In this document: positions 6,872 to 18,859 of the stretch, one piece after another | Layout of the letters: each line of letters opens with the position of its first letter | How positions within the stretch are numbered: position 1 is the stretch's first letter | From: Candidatus Glassbacteria bacterium RIFCSPLOWO2_12_FULL_58_11 | GTDB taxonomy: Bacteria; Gemmatimonadota; Glassbacteria; GWA2-58-10 | DNA: 34,323 bases | NCBI GenBank assembly: GCA_001780825.1 | Contig: MFIX01000140.1 | Location: 1-34,323, forward strand | Reading direction: 5' to 3' | Translations under genes and position numbers: made by a program | Notes under the pieces: model-generated | Seen by the model: the letters and a program-made list of their open reading frames with translations, nothing else | The model's database searches: none | What the model was told of the DNA's origin: nothing

Positions 6872-8443
6872 ATGTCGAGTAAAAAACGGAAAATTATCAT
6901 TTTCGATACTACCCTGCGCGATGGCGAGCAAAGTCCCGGATGCAGCATGAATCTGGATGAAAAACTGGCCATGGCCCGCCAACTGGCCAGGCTCCAGGTC
7001 GATGTCATCGAGGCAGGGTTCCCGATCGCCAGCGACGGCGATTTCGAGGCGGTAAAGGCAATCGCCCAGCAGGTACGCAATGTCAGAGTGGCCGGCCTGG
7101 CCCGAGCGGTCAAGATCGATATCGATCGGGCCTGGGAGGCGCTGCAGTACGCCGCGCAGCCCCGGATCCACACTTTTATCGCCACCAGTGATATCCACCT
7201 CAAATATAAGCTGAAAAAAAGCCGCCAGGAGGTCCTGGATGCGGCCGTGGCCGCGGTGCAACTGGCCAAAAGCTATTGTGAGGACGTTGAGTTCTCCTGT
7301 GAGGATGCCGGCCGCACTGAGGACGATTACCTGGCGCAGGTGGTCAAGGCGACTATCGAGGCCGGCGCGACCACGATCAACATTCCCGACACGGTCGGCT
7401 ATGCGATCCCCAGCGAATGGGGCGAGCGTATGAAGCGACTGGTTAAGAACGTGCCTGAGCTGACCAGGAAAGCGGTGCTCAGCACGCATTGCCACAACGA
7501 TCTCGGCCTGGCGGTGTCCAATTCAATCGCCGCCTGCCAGAACGGCGCGGGCCAGGTGGAGTGCACGATCAATGGAATCGGCGAGCGGGCCGGCAATGCC
7601 TCGCTGGAGGAGTTCGTGATGGCCTGCCGGACCAGGCACGATCTGCTCGATTTCACCACAGGGATCGTGACCGAGGAAATTTATCCCACCAGCCGCCTGC
7701 TCACCAATACCACCGGAGTATTCGTGCAGCAGAACAAGGCAGTTGTCGGCAAGAACGCATTCGCCCATGAGGCCGGAATCCATCAGGACGGGATGCTGAA
7801 AGATTCGCTGACCTACGAGATCATGACTCCGCAATCGGTGGGGATAGTCAAGAGCAACATCGTCCTGGGAAAACATTCCGGCCGCCACGCCCTGGCCAAC
7901 CGGTTCTCCGAGCTGGGCTTTGATCTGGAGAAGACCGAGCTGGACAAGGCTTACAAACTGTTTACCAAGCTGGCGGACCAGAAGAAAAACATATCGGATG
8001 AGGACCTGCTGGCGATTATTCAGGATGGGATCCAGAATATTCCCGAAAAATGGCACATGAAGTACATCCAGACCATAGGCGGCAACCAGGTGGTCAGCTC
8101 GGCCGTGGTAGTCCTGATTGATATGGACACCAGCACCGAGGTCAAAGACGCTGCTCCCGGAGATGGGCCGGTCAGCGCCCTCTGTAAATCGATTGACCGG
8201 ATTGTCGGCCTTGAAGGTACGGTCACTGACTACCAGGTGCATTCGATCACCGAGGGCCGGGATGCGGTCGGCGAGGTGTTCCTGCGCGTTACTTTCGATA
8301 AAGTCGAGTATATGGGCAAAGCGGCGAGCACCGATGTGATGGATGCGACCGCCAGAGCTTATCTCAATGCGGTCAATAAGGCCTTGTACGCCAGGCAAAA
8401 CAGCAAGTCGAAGAAACGGGACAGGCATGGGGCGGGAGTCTGA
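6872..8443 (+). CDS. leuA: 2-isopropylmalate synthase
   Basis: Condenses acetyl-CoA with 2-oxoisovalerate, the committed step to leucine. It has 523 residues. The N-terminal TIM barrel contains the DRE-TIM signature [13 protein letters not shown] (11-23), the metal-binding [13 protein letters not shown] motif (about 208-220) and [14 protein letters not shown]. The C-terminal LeuA dimer domain (about 390-505) normally binds leucine for feedback inhibition. [12 protein letters not shown] is also present, as in LeuA of the bacterial class I. GGGAGG lies 5 nt before the ATG. The C-terminal tail is Lys/Arg-rich. It heads leuA-leuC-leuD-leuB and is separated from aroF1 by a 197-nt leader that holds the Leu-rich ORF. 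The call is secure; citramalate synthase is less likely because leuCD and a leuB homologue follow. Confidence 0.95.
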   Translation: MSSKKRKIIIFDTTLRDGEQSPGCSMNLDEKLAMARQLARLQVDVIEAGFPIASDGDFEAVKAIAQQVRNVRVAGLARAVKIDIDRAWEALQYAAQPRIHTFIATSDIHLKYKLKKSRQEVLDAAVAAVQLAKSYCEDVEFSCEDAGRTEDDYLAQVVKATIEAGATTINIPDTVGYAIPSEWGERMKRLVKNVPELTRKAVLSTHCHNDLGLAVSNSIAACQNGAGQVECTINGIGERAGNASLEEFVMACRTRHDLLDFTTGIVTEEIYPTSRLLTNTTGVFVQQNKAVVGKNAFAHEAGIHQDGMLKDSLTYEIMTPQSVGIVKSNIVLGKHSGRHALANRFSELGFDLEKTELDKAYKLFTKLADQKKNISDEDLLAIIQDGIQNIPEKWHMKYIQTIGGNQVVSSAVVVLIDMDTSTEVKDAAPGDGPVSALCKSIDRIVGLEGTVTDYQVHSITEGRDAVGEVFLRVTFDKVEYMGKAASTDVMDATARAYLNAVNKALYARQNSKSKKRDRHGAGV

Positions 8444-8510
8444 AACCGGAGCCCGGTCCAGCCTGGACTCAATGAACGGAAAGGATAGATCAGTTAAAGG
8501 AGCCAGTCCG

Positions 8511-9908
8511 ATGGGTAAGACCATGTTTCAAAAAATCTGGGATGCGCATGTCGTCCACGAACAGGAGGGCATCACCATCCTCTATATCGACCGCCATCTG
8601 GTGCACGAGGTAACCTCTCCGCAGGCCTTCGAGGGCTTGCGGCTGACCGGCCGCAAAGTGCGCCGGCCTGAGTCTACCTATGCCGTACCGGACCACAACG
8701 TGCCGACCCGGGATCGCGACAAGGAGATCAGCGATCCCCTGTCCGCCAAACAGGTGAAAACCCTGCGCGACAACTGTCTTCAGTTCGGAATCACTCTCTT
8801 CGACATCGATGACATCCGTCAGGGTATCGTGCATGTGATCGCCCCTGAGCAGGGCCTGACCCTGCCCGGCATGACCATAGTCTGCGGGGATTCGCATACC
8901 GCCACCCACGGGGCATTCGGGGCGCTGGCTTTCGGGATCGGGACCTCTGAGGTGGAACACGTACTGGCCACGCAAACGTTGCAGCAGCGCAAACCCAACT
9001 CCATGTTAATCCGAGTCAACGGCACGCCGCGCGAGACTATCCGGCCGAAAGATGTCATCCTGGCGATAATCGGAAAAATCGGCACAGCCGGCGGCACGGG
9101 CTATGTGATCGAGTATGCCGGGGAGGTCGTGCGCCGGATGTCGATGGAAGGCCGGATGACTCTTTGCAACATGTCTATCGAGGCTGGAGCCCGGGCCGGG
9201 ATGGTGGCGCCGGATGAGACGACATACAAGTACCTCGAGAACCGGCCGTTCGCCCCGCGGGGCGAGCAGTTCGAGCGGGCGGTCGCGGCCTGGCGCACTC
9301 TGCCTTCCGATCCGGATGCCGCGTACGATAAAGTGGTCGACCTGGATATCGCGTATGTCAAGCCGCAAGTCACCTGGGGCACCTCGCCCGGCATGGTGAC
9401 CGATATCGATGGGAGCGTGCCCGATCCGGCTAAGATAACGGACCCCGCGCAGCGCAAGACCACTGAGCTGGCCCTCGAATACATGGGCCTGGAGCCGAAC
9501 ACTCCGATCCGGAACATCGCCCTGGACAAGGTGTTTATCGGTTCCTGCACCAATGCGCGGATCGAGGATTTGCGGGAAGTGGCGCAGTTCGTCAGGGGGC
9601 GGAAAGTGGCCGGCAGCGTGCAAGCCATGATCGTCCCGGGGAGCGGCCTGGTCAAAATGCAGGCCGAGCAGGAGGGTCTGGACAAAATATTTATCGAGGC
9701 GGGTTTCGAATGGCGGGATGCCGGCTGTTCAATGTGCCTCGCGATGAACGATGACCGTCTCCAGCCGGGTGAGCGCTGCGCCTCGACCAGCAACCGAAAT
9801 TTCGAGGGCCGTCAGGGTAAGGGCGGCCGGACCCACCTGGTGAGTCCGATTATGGCCGCCGCGGCCGCGCTGGCCGGGCATTTTACCGATCCACGGACCA
9901 CGAATTAG
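8511..9908 (+). CDS. leuC: 3-isopropylmalate dehydratase large subunit
   Basis: With LeuD it isomerises 2- to 3-isopropylmalate through a [4Fe-4S] cluster. The protein has 465 residues, the bacterial LeuC length. Cluster cysteines are Cys346 (GSCTNAR), Cys406 and Cys409 (GCSMC), matching Cys347/407/410 of the E. coli type. [21 protein letters not shown] (start about residue 125) is the aconitase-family signature. An upstream in-frame extension to 8343 overlaps leuA and is rejected: the ATG at 8511 has AAGGAG (8497-8502) 8 nt upstream and matches the family start. It lies 67 nt after leuA and 40 nt before leuD. Confidence 0.96.
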   Translation: MGKTMFQKIWDAHVVHEQEGITILYIDRHLVHEVTSPQAFEGLRLTGRKVRRPESTYAVPDHNVPTRDRDKEISDPLSAKQVKTLRDNCLQFGITLFDIDDIRQGIVHVIAPEQGLTLPGMTIVCGDSHTATHGAFGALAFGIGTSEVEHVLATQTLQQRKPNSMLIRVNGTPRETIRPKDVILAIIGKIGTAGGTGYVIEYAGEVVRRMSMEGRMTLCNMSIEAGARAGMVAPDETTYKYLENRPFAPRGEQFERAVAAWRTLPSDPDAAYDKVVDLDIAYVKPQVTWGTSPGMVTDIDGSVPDPAKITDPAQRKTTELALEYMGLEPNTPIRNIALDKVFIGSCTNARIEDLREVAQFVRGRKVAGSVQAMIVPGSGLVKMQAEQEGLDKIFIEAGFEWRDAGCSMCLAMNDDRLQPGERCASTSNRNFEGRQGKGGRTHLVSPIMAAAAALAGHFTDPRTTN

Positions 9909-9948
9909 TATTGCCGTTTAACTTAACTGTCAATGCGAGCTTGAATAT

Positions 9949-10575
9949 ATGAAACCATTTGTGAGACTGACCGCGCTGGCGGCCCTGCTCGACCGTCAGA
10001 ATGTCGATACAGACCAGATCATTCCAAAGCAGTACCTCAAGAAAATCGAGCGGACCGGCTTCGGCCGTCACTTGTTCCATGACTGGCGCTATCTGGATGA
10101 GGAAGAAACCCGGCCCAATCCGGATTTTGTTCTCAACCAGCCCCGCTACCGGGGGGCCGGGATCCTGGTCGCCCGGGACAATTTCGGCTGCGGATCGAGC
10201 CGTGAGCACGCTCCCTGGGCCTTGCAGGAATACGGATTCCGCAGTATAATCGCGCCCAGTTTCGCCGACATTTTTTATAACAACTGTCTTAAGAACGGTA
10301 TGCTGCCGGTGGCCCTGAAAACCGGCGAGGTGGAGCGGCTCTTTGCGGAGGTCGGCGCAACTGAGGGCTGCAAACTTACCGTTGACCTCGAGAAGCAGGA
10401 GGTTTCATCTCCGCAGGGCTTGTGTTTCAAGTTCGAGATTTCGCCATTCTCCAAGGATTGCCTGCTCAGGGGACTGGACGATATCGGCTGGACTTTACAG
10501 TTCGCGCAAAAAATCGAGGATTTCGAGAAGGTATATCACCGGGAGAATCCCTGGCTGCTGGTCGGCCGGAGTTAG
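9949..10575 (+). CDS. leuD: 3-isopropylmalate dehydratase small subunit
   Basis: Swivel-domain partner of LeuC in the isopropylmalate isomerase. Its 208 residues match the bacterial LeuD length. Signature parts are [14 protein letters not shown] (18-31), [16 protein letters not shown] (about 77-92) and the [13 protein letters not shown] segment, which shape the substrate pocket. The ribosome binding site is weak (GAG about 9 nt before the ATG), so translation may depend on leuC. The spacing to leuB is unusually long (258 nt) because a palindromic repeat lies between them. The call is secure. Confidence 0.95.
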   Translation: MKPFVRLTALAALLDRQNVDTDQIIPKQYLKKIERTGFGRHLFHDWRYLDEEETRPNPDFVLNQPRYRGAGILVARDNFGCGSSREHAPWALQEYGFRSIIAPSFADIFYNNCLKNGMLPVALKTGEVERLFAEVGATEGCKLTVDLEKQEVSSPQGLCFKFEISPFSKDCLLRGLDDIGWTLQFAQKIEDFEKVYHRENPWLLVGRS

Positions 10576-10593
10576 CGAGGCGGCAAAAGAGGA

Positions 10594-10745
10594 ATCAGAT
10601 TTAAGAAGTCAGTATTCAGAAGTCAGGAGTTAGAATTCAGGAAAAAAGCCTGAGACAGTAGCCGGCCCGGCTAATTCGTGAAATATCGGCTGTCCGTTTG
10701 AAATATCTTTTAACTTCTGACTTCTGGCTCCTATATTCTCTTTAT
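10594..10745. repeat. Imperfect inverted repeat of the AGAAGTCAG type (MITE-like)
   Basis: The left arm carries AGAAGTCAG twice in direct orientation (10604-10612 and 10618-10626). The right arm has the complement (10707-10725 pairs with 10618-10636 at about 15 of 18 positions). The arms are separated by about 70 nt, so transcripts could fold into a long hairpin. No ORF or transposase lies inside. It looks like a non-autonomous dispersed palindrome inserted in the leuD-leuB gap. Confidence 0.55.
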
Positions 10746-10833
10746 CTTTGCTATTAAGTGGCAATTACTAATCTCAAGATGTTGCCCGTAATTAACTAAG
10801 TCGCAAAGAATAACAACCAGAGGAGCATTCCAG

Positions 10834-11901
10834 ATGGCGGCGAGCTATAAGATCGCGGTTCTGCCGGGCGATGGCACCGGTCCGGAAGTGGTCGCGGAGG
10901 CCTTGAAAGTCCTGAAGGCGGCCGGGAAAAAATACGATGTAAAATTTAATTTTACCGAGTTCAACTGGGGCGGAGAAAATTACAAGGCCACCGGAATTGT
11001 GTTGCCGGAAGATGGCATCGAAACGCTGAAAAAGTACGACTCGATCCTGCTGGGTGCAATCGGCCACCCGGATGTCAAGCCGGGCATTCTGGAAAAAGGG
11101 CTGCTGCTGGCCCTGCGCTTCGGGCTAGACCACTATATCAACCTGCGCCCGGTAAAGCTCTACCCTGGTGTCGCCACCCCGATCCGGGACAAGGGCCCGG
11201 AGGATATCGACTTCGTGGTGGTGCGCGAGAACACCGAGGGTCTCTATGCCGGCGCGGGCGGAAACTTGAAAAAAGGCACGCCGGATGAGGTGGCGATCCA
11301 GACCTCGATCAATACCCGCAAGGGCGTGGAGCGCTGCGTGCGCTATGCTTTCGATTACTGCCGCAAGCGCGACAAACGCAAGACCCTGACCCTGGTGGCA
11401 AAAACCAACGTGCTGACCTATGCCTCGGACCTCTGGGAGCGCACCTTCCATGAGGTGGGAAAGAAAGACTATCCCGACATCAAGCGTGAGTACGCCCACG
11501 TGGATGCCACCTGCATGTGGATGGTGAAAAACCCCGAGTGGTTCGATGTAATCGTGGTGGAAAACATGTTCGGCGACATTATCACGGACCTGGGCGCCAT
11601 GGTCCAGGGCGGTATGGGAATCGCCGCCGGGGGCAACATCAATCCCCAGGGAGTTTCGATGTATGAGCCGATCGGCGGCAGCGCCCCCAAATACACCGGC
11701 AAGGGCGTGATCAACCCGCTGGCCGCTATCAGCGCGGCCCAGATGATGGTTCTGGACCTCGGGCTGGAAAAGATGGCGCACGATATCGAGCAGGCGGTAA
11801 TGTGGGCCTGCGCGAACAAGATTAAAAACCTCGGCGCGGGTAAGATGGGTTACAGCACCAGCGAGGTCGGCGACCTGATCGCTGGAAAGATTGACGGATA
11901 G
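10834..11901 (+). CDS. leuB: 3-isopropylmalate dehydrogenase (isocitrate/tartrate-dehydrogenase-like type)
   Basis: NAD-dependent oxidative decarboxylation of 3-isopropylmalate to 2-oxoisocaproate, inferred from the leu context. The 355-residue beta-decarboxylating dehydrogenase has PGDGTGPEV near the N-terminus, LRPVKLYPG for substrate Arg contacts, VAKTNVL with the catalytic Lys, VVENMFGDIITDLGAM with the metal-binding Asp residues and the NAD loop EPIGGSAPKYTGKG. The substrate loop reads VRENTEGLYAGAGG, not the VRELTGGIYFG of classical LeuB. It therefore belongs to the broader clade shared with tartrate, isocitrate and homoisocitrate dehydrogenases. GAGGAG sits 8 nt before the ATG. The family is secure; substrate specificity rests on neighbours. 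Confidence 0.88.
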   Translation: MAASYKIAVLPGDGTGPEVVAEALKVLKAAGKKYDVKFNFTEFNWGGENYKATGIVLPEDGIETLKKYDSILLGAIGHPDVKPGILEKGLLLALRFGLDHYINLRPVKLYPGVATPIRDKGPEDIDFVVVRENTEGLYAGAGGNLKKGTPDEVAIQTSINTRKGVERCVRYAFDYCRKRDKRKTLTLVAKTNVLTYASDLWERTFHEVGKKDYPDIKREYAHVDATCMWMVKNPEWFDVIVVENMFGDIITDLGAMVQGGMGIAAGGNINPQGVSMYEPIGGSAPKYTGKGVINPLAAISAAQMMVLDLGLEKMAHDIEQAVMWACANKIKNLGAGKMGYSTSEVGDLIAGKIDG

Positions 11902-11942
11902 ACCTGACTAACTTGCTTTACCCTGACTGAAAGCGGCGCTTG

Positions 11943-12962
11943 ATGATTATTGTCATGCAGGAAAACGCCACCCGCGAGCAGATTGACCACGTGTTCGAGC
12001 GGGTGCGCGAGCTGGGTTACAACGTACATCCGATCTACGGCAAGCAGCGCACGGTGATCGGCGCGATCGGGGATGAGCGCGGCAAGTTCCGCCTGAAATC
12101 CCTCGAATCGGTCCCCGGAGTCGAATCGGTCATCCCAATCCTCAAGCCCTATAAGCTGGTCGGCCGGGAGCTCAAGAAAGAGAAAACCGTGGTCCGGGTG
12201 GGCGAGGATGTCGCTTTCGGCAGCAAGCAGTTCGTGATAATCGCCGGACCCTGTTCGGTGGAGAGCCGCGAACAGATTATCGAGACCGCTGAGCGCGTAA
12301 AAAAGGCTGGGGCCCGCATGCTGCGCGGCGGAGCTTTCAAGCCCCGAACCTCGCCTTACAGTTTCCAGGGTCTGGAGGAGGAAGGGCTTGAGCTGCTGGC
12401 CGAGGCCCGGGAAAAGACCGGACTCAAGATTGTCACCGAGGTGATCACGCCCCAGGACCTGCCCCTCGTCTCCAGTTACGCGGATGTCCTGCAGGTGGGC
12501 GCCCGCAACATGCAAAATTTCGCCCTGCTCAAGCAGATTGGCCAGCTCGACAAGCCGGTGCTGCTCAAGCGCGGGCTGTCGGCGACTATCAACGAGTTCC
12601 TGATGTCCGCCGAATATATCCTGAGCGAGGGCAACCGCAACGTAATCCTCTGCGAGCGCGGGATTCGGACTTTCGAAACCGCGACACGCAACACGCTGGA
12701 CCTCTCCGCGGTCCCGCTGATCCTGAAAATGAGCCATTTGCCGATAATTGTCGATCCGAGCCACGGGACCGGGGTGCCGGACCTGGTGGCGCCGATGTCC
12801 AAGGCGGCGGCGGCCGCGGGCGCGGATGGGGTCATTGTCGAGGTGCACAGCAACCCGGAAACCGCCCTTTCGGATGGCGAGCAGTCGCTGGACCCGGATG
12901 CTTTCGACCGGCTGGTGGGCGCGCTCAAGCCGATACTCAAGGCAGAGGGGCGTACGCTTTGA
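11943..12962 (+). CDS. aroF: DAHP synthase, Thermotoga-type (copy 2)
   Basis: Same reaction, domain order and length (339 residues) as copy 1 at 5655-6674, with a ferredoxin-like N-terminal domain (about 1-70) and a TIM barrel with GPCSVE (Cys104), [34 protein letters not shown] and DPSHGTG. The two proteins are clearly paralogous, but the regulatory domains differ more than the barrels, so they may respond to different end products (inference). A TTG immediately before the ATG is also in frame. ATG 11943 is chosen because it aligns with copy 1. The ribosome binding site is weak. The gene lies 41 nt after leuB and ends the block before a terminator. Confidence 0.94.
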   Translation: MIIVMQENATREQIDHVFERVRELGYNVHPIYGKQRTVIGAIGDERGKFRLKSLESVPGVESVIPILKPYKLVGRELKKEKTVVRVGEDVAFGSKQFVIIAGPCSVESREQIIETAERVKKAGARMLRGGAFKPRTSPYSFQGLEEEGLELLAEAREKTGLKIVTEVITPQDLPLVSSYADVLQVGARNMQNFALLKQIGQLDKPVLLKRGLSATINEFLMSAEYILSEGNRNVILCERGIRTFETATRNTLDLSAVPLILKMSHLPIIVDPSHGTGVPDLVAPMSKAAAAAGADGVIVEVHSNPETALSDGEQSLDPDAFDRLVGALKPILKAEGRTL

Positions 12963-12985
12963 AACGCGGACAATATTGAATGCAG

Positions 12986-13017
12986 AAAGGCTGTCCCGGA
13001 ATGGACGGCCTTTTTTA
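12986..13017 (+). terminator. Intrinsic terminator ending the aro-leu block
   Basis: AGGCTGTCC pairs with GGACGGCCT across a short loop (one bulged T), followed by TTTTTT (13011-13016). It lies about 25 nt after the stop of the second DAHP synthase. Confidence 0.75.
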
Positions 13018-13145
13018 TCTGAGCGCAATTTTTCGGTTCTGCAGGCAGTCCTTCCAGGGAGGCGTCACTCCATTTCCCACTTAGACCTTTCACCGGCGCC
13101 CTCCATTCAGCCCCGCGCGCGGTCAGAGGCCGCGCCCCTCAAACA

Positions 13146-13174
13146 TTGACACCCGCCGCAGGCACTGATAAATT
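13146..13174 (+). promoter_or_regulatory. proS: Promoter of proS
   Basis: A perfect TTGACA (13146-13151), a 17-nt spacer and TAAATT (13169-13174, 4 of 6). It is placed between the terminator at 12986-13017 and the proS start at 13229, giving a leader of about 48 nt. Confidence 0.6.
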
Positions 13175-13210
13175 TAAACGATTTACCAAATCCTGAAAAT
13201 TCAACGGTAA

Positions 13211-14659
<1,449 letters not shown>

Positions 14660-14688
14660 TAGATATCAATAAGCGGGAGAAGCGAGAG

Positions 14689-15216
14689 ATGCTGGTAGGA
14701 ATAGTTTCGGACAGCCATGATAATGTGCCCATGCTGAAAAGGGCGGTGGAGCATTTCAATGCCGCCGGCTGCGGGCTGGTATTGCATGCCGGCGATTTTG
14801 TCGCCCCCTTCTCGATTGCCGTGCTGGAAGTGCTGGCCTGCCCGTTCAAAGCCGTCTATGGCAACAATGATGGAGAGAAAGTGGGGCTTAAGATGAAGGC
14901 CGCGGCTGTGGGCGGGTCGGTCGAGGAGCCGCCGCTGGCTCTCGAGGCCGGAGGCAGGAAATTTGTGATACTTCACGACTGCGATAACTGGGCCGCGGAG
15001 GCAGAAAAATTCGGCGCGGATGTGGTCGTTTTCGGACATACCCATGCCCTGCTGATCGAGCGGCCACACGGGGCCCGCTTGCCGGTGGGGATTAACCCCG
15101 GGGAATGCGGCGGCTGGCTCAGCGGCTCCTGCACCGCGGCGATCTTCGACACCGAGACCCTGGATGTGCGTGTGATCGATCTCACTCTCGATCCCGGTAA
15201 AGAGGTTAAGGCTTAA
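14689..15216 (+). CDS. Metallophosphoesterase, YfcE/MJ0936-like
   Basis: A 175-residue calcineurin-like phosphodiesterase with all five metal motifs: SDSHDN (7-12), HAGDF, YGNNDGE, LHDCDN (HD variant) and FGHTHALLIER. This short form resembles YfcE/MJ0936, manganese-dependent phosphodiesterases whose natural substrate is not settled. The frame is open back to a TTG at 14656, overlapping the proS stop, but ATG 14689 is chosen because the first beta strand MLVGIVSDSHD begins there and GGGAG lies 9 nt before it. It is probably co-transcribed with proS (29-nt gap). Confidence 0.88.
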   Translation: MLVGIVSDSHDNVPMLKRAVEHFNAAGCGLVLHAGDFVAPFSIAVLEVLACPFKAVYGNNDGEKVGLKMKAAAVGGSVEEPPLALEAGGRKFVILHDCDNWAAEAEKFGADVVVFGHTHALLIERPHGARLPVGINPGECGGWLSGSCTAAIFDTETLDVRVIDLTLDPGKEVKA

Positions 15217-15290
15217 GTCAGCGGAGTGGGAAGGTTCCCTTGAATCACTTTCCGGAAAACATCTAATCCCCTGCCAGAGTAAAATCAACC

Positions 15291-18200
15291 ATGCCTAAAC
15301 GCACCGACATAAAGAAAATAATGATCATCGGCTCTGGCCCGATTGTAATCGGCCAGGCCTGCGAATTTGACTATTCAGGCACCCAGGCCTGCAAGGCGTT
15401 GCGCGAAGAGGGTTATGAGGTAGTGCTGGTGAACAGCAATCCGGCCACGATCATGACTGACCCCGAGATGGCGGAAAGGGTTTATCTCGAGCCCCTGACG
15501 CCGGAGCTGGTAGCCAAGATAATCGAGAAAGAGCGGCCCCAGGCCCTGCTTTCGACCATGGGCGGCCAGACCGCCCTAAACCTTTCCGTGGCGCTGGCCG
15601 ATTCCGGCGTACTGGAGAAGTTCGGGGTCGAGCTGATCGGCGCCAAGCTCGAGGCGATCCGCAAGGCTGAGGACCGGGAAAAATTCGGCCGGTCCATGCA
15701 GAAGATCGGCCTCGACCTGGTCCGCGGCGACTATGCCCGTGACGTGGAGCAGGCCCGGGAGGTTGTCGGGCGGATTGGCCTGCCCGTGATCATCCGGCCT
15801 TCGTTCACGCTCGGCGGCACGGGCGGCGGAATTGCCGACACTCCGGAAAATTTTCTCGAGGCCGCCAAGCGGGGTCTGGCTCTCTCGCCGATCAGCGAGA
15901 TCCTGATCGAGGAATCGGTAGTCGGCTGGAAAGAGTACGAGCTGGAGGTGATGCGCGACCTGAAGGACAACGTGGTTATTATCTGCTCGATCGAGAATTT
16001 CGACCCGATGGGCATTCACACCGGCGACAGCATTACTGTCGCTCCGGCCCAGACACTGACCGACAAAGAGTACCAGCGTATGCGGGATGCAGCGCTGGCG
16101 GTAATCCGCGAGATCGGCGTGGAGACTGGCGGCTCGAACATCCAGTTCGCAGTGCACCCGGAAACCGGGCGGATGGTGATTATCGAGATGAACCCGCGGG
16201 TTTCCCGCTCCAGCGCCCTGGCCAGCAAAGCCACCGGTTTCCCGATAGCCAAGATCGCCGCCAAGCTAAGTGTTGGGCTTACCCTGGATGAAATCCCCAA
16301 CGATATCACGCGTAAGACTCCGGCCTCTTTCGAGCCGACCATCGATTATGTGGTGGTTAAAATCCCGCGCTTCACATTCGACAAGTTCCCCGGCACGGAT
16401 GATACGCTCACCGTACAGATGAAAAGCGTGGGCGAGGTGATGGCGATCGGCCGGACTTTCAAGGAGGCCTTGCAGAAAGCCCTCCGCGGCCTGGAAACCA
16501 ACCGCTATGGGCTGGGCGCCGATGGGCGGGAGATCGCCGCCCCGGAGAACCTGCTGGCACAATTGAAGCGGCCCAATGCGGACCGGGTATTTTATATCCG
16601 CCAGGCGCTGCTCGACGGGATGGAACCCGAGCGGATCAGCGAATTGAGCAAGATCGACGCCTGGTTTATCTATCAGATGAAAGAGATTGTCGAGATGGAG
16701 GAGCGGCTGGCCAAGATCCGCACCTCGGTTGGCCTTACAGCGGAGGTTCTGCGCGCCGCCAAGCGGATGGGGTTCTCCGATTACCAGATCGGCACGCTCT
16801 GCGGGATGGAGCAACTCGATGTGCGAAGGCTGCGCAAGAGCCGGGGCGTCCAGGCGGTGTTCAAGCGTGTCGATACCTGCGGCGGCGAGTTCGAGGCCCA
16901 CACACCTTACCTGTACAGCACTTATGAAACCGAGGACGAGTCCTGGCCCACGCGCCGCCGCAAGGTGATGATCCTCGGAAGCGGGCCGAACCGGATCGGC
17001 CAGGGAATCGAGTTCGATTACTGCTGCGTCCAGGCCGCTTTCGCCTTGCGCGAGGAGGGCTTTGAGTCGATCATGGTCAACTCGAACCCGGAAACTGTCA
17101 GTACGGATTACGATATTTCGGACCGCCTCTATTTTGAGCCGCTCACCCTGGAGGATGTGCTTAATATTGTCGAACTCGAAAAGCCGGAAGGGGTGATCGT
17201 GCAGTTCGGCGGCCAGACTCCGCTCAAGCTGGCTGTCCCGCTTGCCGAGCAGGGCGTGCCGATAATCGGCACCTCTCCGGCAAGTATTGACCTGGCCGAG
17301 GATCGCGAAAGATTCGGCAAGCTCATGCTCGAGCTGGGGATCGCCCACCCGGAATACGGAATCGCCTATAACCTCAAACAGGCTCAGGAGATCGCCGCCC
17401 GGATCGGCTACCCGGTCCTGGTCCGGCCCTCCTATGTACTCGGCGGCCAGTCGATGGTGATAGTCTACGATGACCAGTCACTGATCCGCTACATGAAATC
17501 GGCAATCGACGCCTCGCTGGGCAAGTCGATCCTGATCGATGATTATCTGGAAGCCGCGGTCGAGGTGGATGTGGATGCAATCTCGGATGGCAAGCTGACC
17601 GTGATCGGCGGAATCATGCAGCATATCGAGGAGGCGGGCATCCATTCCGGCGATTCAGCTTGTGTCATGCCGCCGCACACCCTGGATGCGGAGATTCTGG
17701 AGCAGATGCGCCAGGTCACCCGGGAACTGGCCCGGGCTTTGGAGGTGAAAGGCCTAATCAATATTCAGTTTGCGGTAAAAGACCATAAGCTTTACGTTTT
17801 GGAAGTCAATCCGCGGGCCAGCCGGACCGTGCCCTACGTGAGCAAGACCATCGGCATCTCTCTGGCCAAGCTGGCCGCCAAGGTGATGATCGGGCGCACT
17901 CTCGAGGAATTGGGCTTTACCAAGGAGCGTAAGATCAAGCATATTTCAGTCAAGGAAAGCGTTTTGCCGTTTATAAAATTCCCCAATGTCGATATCCTCC
18001 TCGGTCCGGAAATGAAATCCACCGGCGAAGTGATCGGGCTGGGGCACGATTACGGGATCAGCTATGCGAAGGCCCAGATAAGCGCCGGAAACGCGTTGCC
18101 GATGGAGGGCTCAGTGGCGGTCAGCCTGGCCGACAAGGACAAAACTGCGCTCCTGCCCGGAATACGCAAACTGGTGAAACTGGGTTTCCGGATTTACGCT

Positions 18201-18500
18201 ACCCAGGGAACCCATGAATCTTTGAAGAAAAACGGTGTCAAGAGCGAGCGGGTGTTCAAGGTAGGAGAGGGGACACCGAATATTGTCGATCTGATCAACG
18301 ATAATAAAATCAGCCTGTTGATCAATACGCCGATGGGCGAAAAAAGCCAGTACGATGCCGCGGCCATGCGCCGCGGAGCGCTGACCCGCGGCATTCCATA
18401 TGTGACCACCACCTCAGGGGCGATTGCCGCAATCGATGGGATCGAGGCCCTTAAGAAAGGCCGGCTCGAAGTAACCTCACTGCAGGAATATTACGCATGA
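15291..18500 (+). CDS. carB: Carbamoyl-phosphate synthase large subunit
   Basis: Makes carbamoyl phosphate from bicarbonate, ATP and glutamine-derived ammonia for pyrimidine and arginine synthesis. The 1069 residues are full length and show the internal duplication: [20 protein letters not shown] near the start and [20 protein letters not shown] at about 563. They carry two ATP-grasp domains (about 130-330 and 675-865), an oligomerisation domain between them (about 405-550) and a C-terminal MGS-like regulatory domain (about 935-1069). [13 protein letters not shown] and [13 protein letters not shown] are the paired nucleotide loops. No small subunit (carA) is in the window. The stop overlaps the following ATG by 4 nt (ATGA), so the receiver gene is translationally coupled. 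Confidence 0.97.
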   Translation: MPKRTDIKKIMIIGSGPIVIGQACEFDYSGTQACKALREEGYEVVLVNSNPATIMTDPEMAERVYLEPLTPELVAKIIEKERPQALLSTMGGQTALNLSVALADSGVLEKFGVELIGAKLEAIRKAEDREKFGRSMQKIGLDLVRGDYARDVEQAREVVGRIGLPVIIRPSFTLGGTGGGIADTPENFLEAAKRGLALSPISEILIEESVVGWKEYELEVMRDLKDNVVIICSIENFDPMGIHTGDSITVAPAQTLTDKEYQRMRDAALAVIREIGVETGGSNIQFAVHPETGRMVIIEMNPRVSRSSALASKATGFPIAKIAAKLSVGLTLDEIPNDITRKTPASFEPTIDYVVVKIPRFTFDKFPGTDDTLTVQMKSVGEVMAIGRTFKEALQKALRGLETNRYGLGADGREIAAPENLLAQLKRPNADRVFYIRQALLDGMEPERISELSKIDAWFIYQMKEIVEMEERLAKIRTSVGLTAEVLRAAKRMGFSDYQIGTLCGMEQLDVRRLRKSRGVQAVFKRVDTCGGEFEAHTPYLYSTYETEDESWPTRRRKVMILGSGPNRIGQGIEFDYCCVQAAFALREEGFESIMVNSNPETVSTDYDISDRLYFEPLTLEDVLNIVELEKPEGVIVQFGGQTPLKLAVPLAEQGVPIIGTSPASIDLAEDRERFGKLMLELGIAHPEYGIAYNLKQAQEIAARIGYPVLVRPSYVLGGQSMVIVYDDQSLIRYMKSAIDASLGKSILIDDYLEAAVEVDVDAISDGKLTVIGGIMQHIEEAGIHSGDSACVMPPHTLDAEILEQMRQVTRELARALEVKGLINIQFAVKDHKLYVLEVNPRASRTVPYVSKTIGISLAKLAAKVMIGRTLEELGFTKERKIKHISVKESVLPFIKFPNVDILLGPEMKSTGEVIGLGHDYGISYAKAQISAGNALPMEGSVAVSLADKDKTALLPGIRKLVKLGFRIYATQGTHESLKKNGVKSERVFKVGEGTPNIVDLINDNKISLLINTPMGEKSQYDAAAMRRGALTRGIPYVTTTSGAIAAIDGIEALKKGRLEVTSLQEYYA

Positions 18501-18859
18501 AAAAAATTATCGTAGTGGATGATGTCGCCGCGAACCGCGATATTTTTTTGCACTTGCTGGAAGATCAATACCAGGTCCTGGAAGCGGCGGATGGCCGGGA
18601 GGGTATCGAGCTGGCGGAGCGGGAAGCGCCGGATTTGATGTTCCTCGATGTCTCGATGCCGGGCATGGGCGGCCTGGAAGTAATCGAAGCGCTGCGCAAG
18701 CATAACGAGCTTTACCGCCTGCCGGTGATCGCGATAACCGCGCATTCGGTTTTCAGCGCCAAGAAAGCGGTGGAGAAAGGCTGCAATGATTTTCTGCTTA
18801 AACCGTTGACTCCACAGAAAATTCTGGATAAAATCGAAAAATGGATCCAGCCTACATAG
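18497..18859 (+). CDS. Single-domain response regulator (receiver only)
   Basis: A 120-residue CheY-like receiver with no output domain. The phosphorylation site is complete: Asp8/Asp9 acidic pair, Asp51 phospho-acceptor in [11 protein letters not shown], Thr81 in AITAHS and Lys102 in LLKPL. There is no adjacent histidine kinase, so the partner is elsewhere. Its ATG overlaps the carB stop (ATGA) and its own end overlaps the next lipoprotein gene by 19 nt, so three functionally unlike genes are translationally linked. Receiver-only proteins usually act by protein contact or as phosphorelay intermediates. The target here cannot be inferred. Confidence 0.92.
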   Translation: MKKIIVVDDVAANRDIFLHLLEDQYQVLEAADGREGIELAEREAPDLMFLDVSMPGMGGLEVIEALRKHNELYRLPVIAITAHSVFSAKKAVEKGCNDFLLKPLTPQKILDKIEKWIQPT

